Assembly (NCBI GenBank): GCA_002502785.1 | Contig: DAQG01000124.1 | Location: forward strand, 10,363-74,362 | Direction: 5' to 3' | Length of the DNA: 64,000 bases | DNA from: Methanothrix harundinacea | Lineage (GTDB): Archaea; Halobacteriota; Methanosarcinia; Methanotrichales; Methanotrichaceae | Shown: one piece after another, positions 63,137 through 64,000 of the stretch | How positions within the stretch are numbered: the stretch's first letter is position 1 | How the letters are laid out: the number at the start of each line of letters is the position of its first letter | The notes under the pieces: model-generated | Databases searched by the model: none | What the model saw: only the letters and a program-made list of their open reading frames with translations | Told to the model about the DNA's origin: nothing | Made by a program: the position numbers and the translations under genes

Positions 63137-64000
63137 CTATTTGTCTTTGAGAGCCAGCTCCCTGTTATTCCTTATCATTGTGTTAGATGGATCTATCTCC
63201 ATGGCTATATCATAGCACTCTATGGCCTCATCATATCTCTCCCATAAGTATAGAATCCATCCCTTGTTATTCCAGGCCATGGAATCACTGATATCCAGCT
63301 TCAGGACCTCGTCAAAGCAATGGATGGCCTCATAAAGACTGCCCTGCTCTGCAAGGGCAACGCCTTTGTTATACCAGGCCTCGGCATATGATCGGTTCAG
63401 CTCAAGAGCCCTTTCGTAACATGGGATAGCCTCATCGTATCTGCCATCCCCTGCCAGAGCGTTGCCTTTATTGTGCCAGGCCTCGGCATATGATCGGTTC
63501 AGCTCAAGAGCTCTTTCGTAACATGGGATAGCCTCATGGTACCTCTCCTGGTCAGTAAGGACCTTGCCCAAGTTGTTCCAAGCCACTGCATTACTCTCAT
63601 CTAACTCCGTGGCTTTTCCAAAGTAGTAGATGGCTTCGCTGTAACTGCCCTGAAGATATAGGATTCTGCCCTTATTATTCCAGGCATCGGCGTAACTCGG
63701 CTTCAGCCGTATCGTCTCGTTATAGCATTCTAGTGCTATGTCATACCTTCCCTGGTCATCCAGAGTCTTGCCTTTATTATACCACACATCAGCAATTGAG
63801 CGATCGAGCTTTATAGCCTCATCGTAAGACTCGATGGCTTCATCTAAATTGCCTATCTGGCTTAGAGAAATTCCCAGGTTATTCCAGGCCTCGGCTGACT
63901 TTCTGATATCGAGTGCTTTCCTAAAACACCCAATCGATTCATTGTACATTCCCAGGAGGCGGAGTGTCTCGCCTTTATTATTGGCAGCGTGCCGAATGTG
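63137..64000 (-). CDS. TPR-repeat protein, 5' end outside window
   Basis: Open to the right edge. At least eight tandem 34-residue tetratricopeptide units are visible (pattern A-W-x-N-K-G…Y-D-E-A-I-x-C-Y-x-x-A-L-x-L). It ends with LALKDK just before TAA-type sequence at 63137. ATG 63949 is an internal Met, since the frame continues as TPR to the edge. Two adjacent units are nearly identical at DNA level (see 63374-63538). Scaffold role likely, partners unknown. Confidence 0.85.
   Translation of the reverse strand, partial: HIRHAANNKGETLRLLGMYNESIGCFRKALDIRKSAEAWNNLGISLSQIGNLDEAIESYDEAIKLDRSIADVWYNKGKTLDDQGRYDIALECYNETIRLKPSYADAWNNKGRILYLQGSYSEAIYYFGKATELDESNAVAWNNLGKVLTDQERYHEAIPCYERALELNRSYAEAWHNKGNALAGDGRYDEAIPCYERALELNRSYAEAWYNKGVALAEQGSLYEAIHCFDEVLKLDISDSMAWNNKGWILYLWERYDEAIECYDIAMEIDPSNTMIRNNRELALKDK
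63374..63538 (-). repeat. Recent duplication of a 102-bp TPR unit
   Basis: About 63 bp starting at 63374 recur 102 bp further on, from 63476, with one mismatch (CCC/CTC within the Ala-Leu codons), then diverge. The unit equals one 34-residue TPR, so the array has grown or converted recently. Confidence 0.8.

Noticed and set aside
1..64000. CRISPR arrays, tRNA or rRNA genes
   Set aside because: I looked in the gaps for short regular repeats and cloverleaf patterns and saw none; small RNAs could be missed without folding tools.

Overview
The window is high-GC archaeal chromosome, most likely from an acetoclastic methanogen of the Methanothrix/Methanosaeta (Methanotrichales) group. Direct markers of a euryarchaeon are a group II chaperonin, the PolD large subunit DP2, a family B polymerase with a C-terminal PIP box, an archaeal ATP-dependent DNA ligase, RNase HII and TATA-box promoters. 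The DnaK/DnaJ/GrpE set, the siroheme-based haem pathway and the many secreted repeat proteins fit a mesophilic Methanosarcinales-like lineage. No methanogenesis gene is present, so the genus is inference. I saw no rRNA, tRNA or CRISPR.

Layout. 1-5.4 kb: heat-shock block (grpE-dnaK-dnaJ operon plus a separately promoted thermosome gene). 5.4-8.8 kb: phosphate block pstS-pstB-phoU-phoU/AbrB, without the permease genes pstC/pstA. 8.8-10.1 kb: an endonuclease V gene cut by an insertion sequence whose transposase has an in-frame stop. 10.3-16.4 kb: tetrapyrrole operon (hemL-hemC-cobA/hemD-ahbC) preceded by larC. 16.6-22.9 kb: tightly packed five-gene operon encoding a divergent tubulin/FtsZ-family GTPase, a five-helix membrane protein, a C-terminally anchored surface protein, a secreted repeat protein and a small membrane protein. 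This is the most interesting candidate system here. 23-24.8 kb: aminotransferase and RNase HII. 24.9-27.5 kb: three tandem paralogues of a secreted repeat family. 27.8-30.7 kb: a phosphoesterase and a GH13 amylase-like gene with an in-frame TAG between its catalytic residues. 31-36.2 kb: transporter-like protein, YjbQ, secreted proteins, an orphan metal/cobalamin-type binding protein, an asparagine-synthetase-like domain and a PPC-domain protein. 36.2-39.6 kb: PolD DP2. 39.7-43.5 kb: surface-protein relic, secreted acetolactate decarboxylase, and a 650-codon HhH-type gene split by a TGA. 43.8-50.4 kb: hisD, lig, hom, ACT protein, nadE and a release-factor-like protein. 50.7-57.5 kb: large NosD-type secreted protein, IS1634-type relic, flavoprotein and polB. 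57.7-61.4 kb: iorA-iorB-paaK, ending against a decayed second copy of the polB 5' end. 61.8-64 kb: AT-rich segment with TPR and secreted proteins, running off the window.

Two themes recur. First, four otherwise continuous reading frames carry one in-frame stop each (TGA three times, TAG once); decay is the simplest reading, but the GH13 and HhH cases are clean enough to deserve verification. Second, surface biology is prominent: about ten genes have signal peptides and repeats, including the partners of the tubulin-like GTPase.
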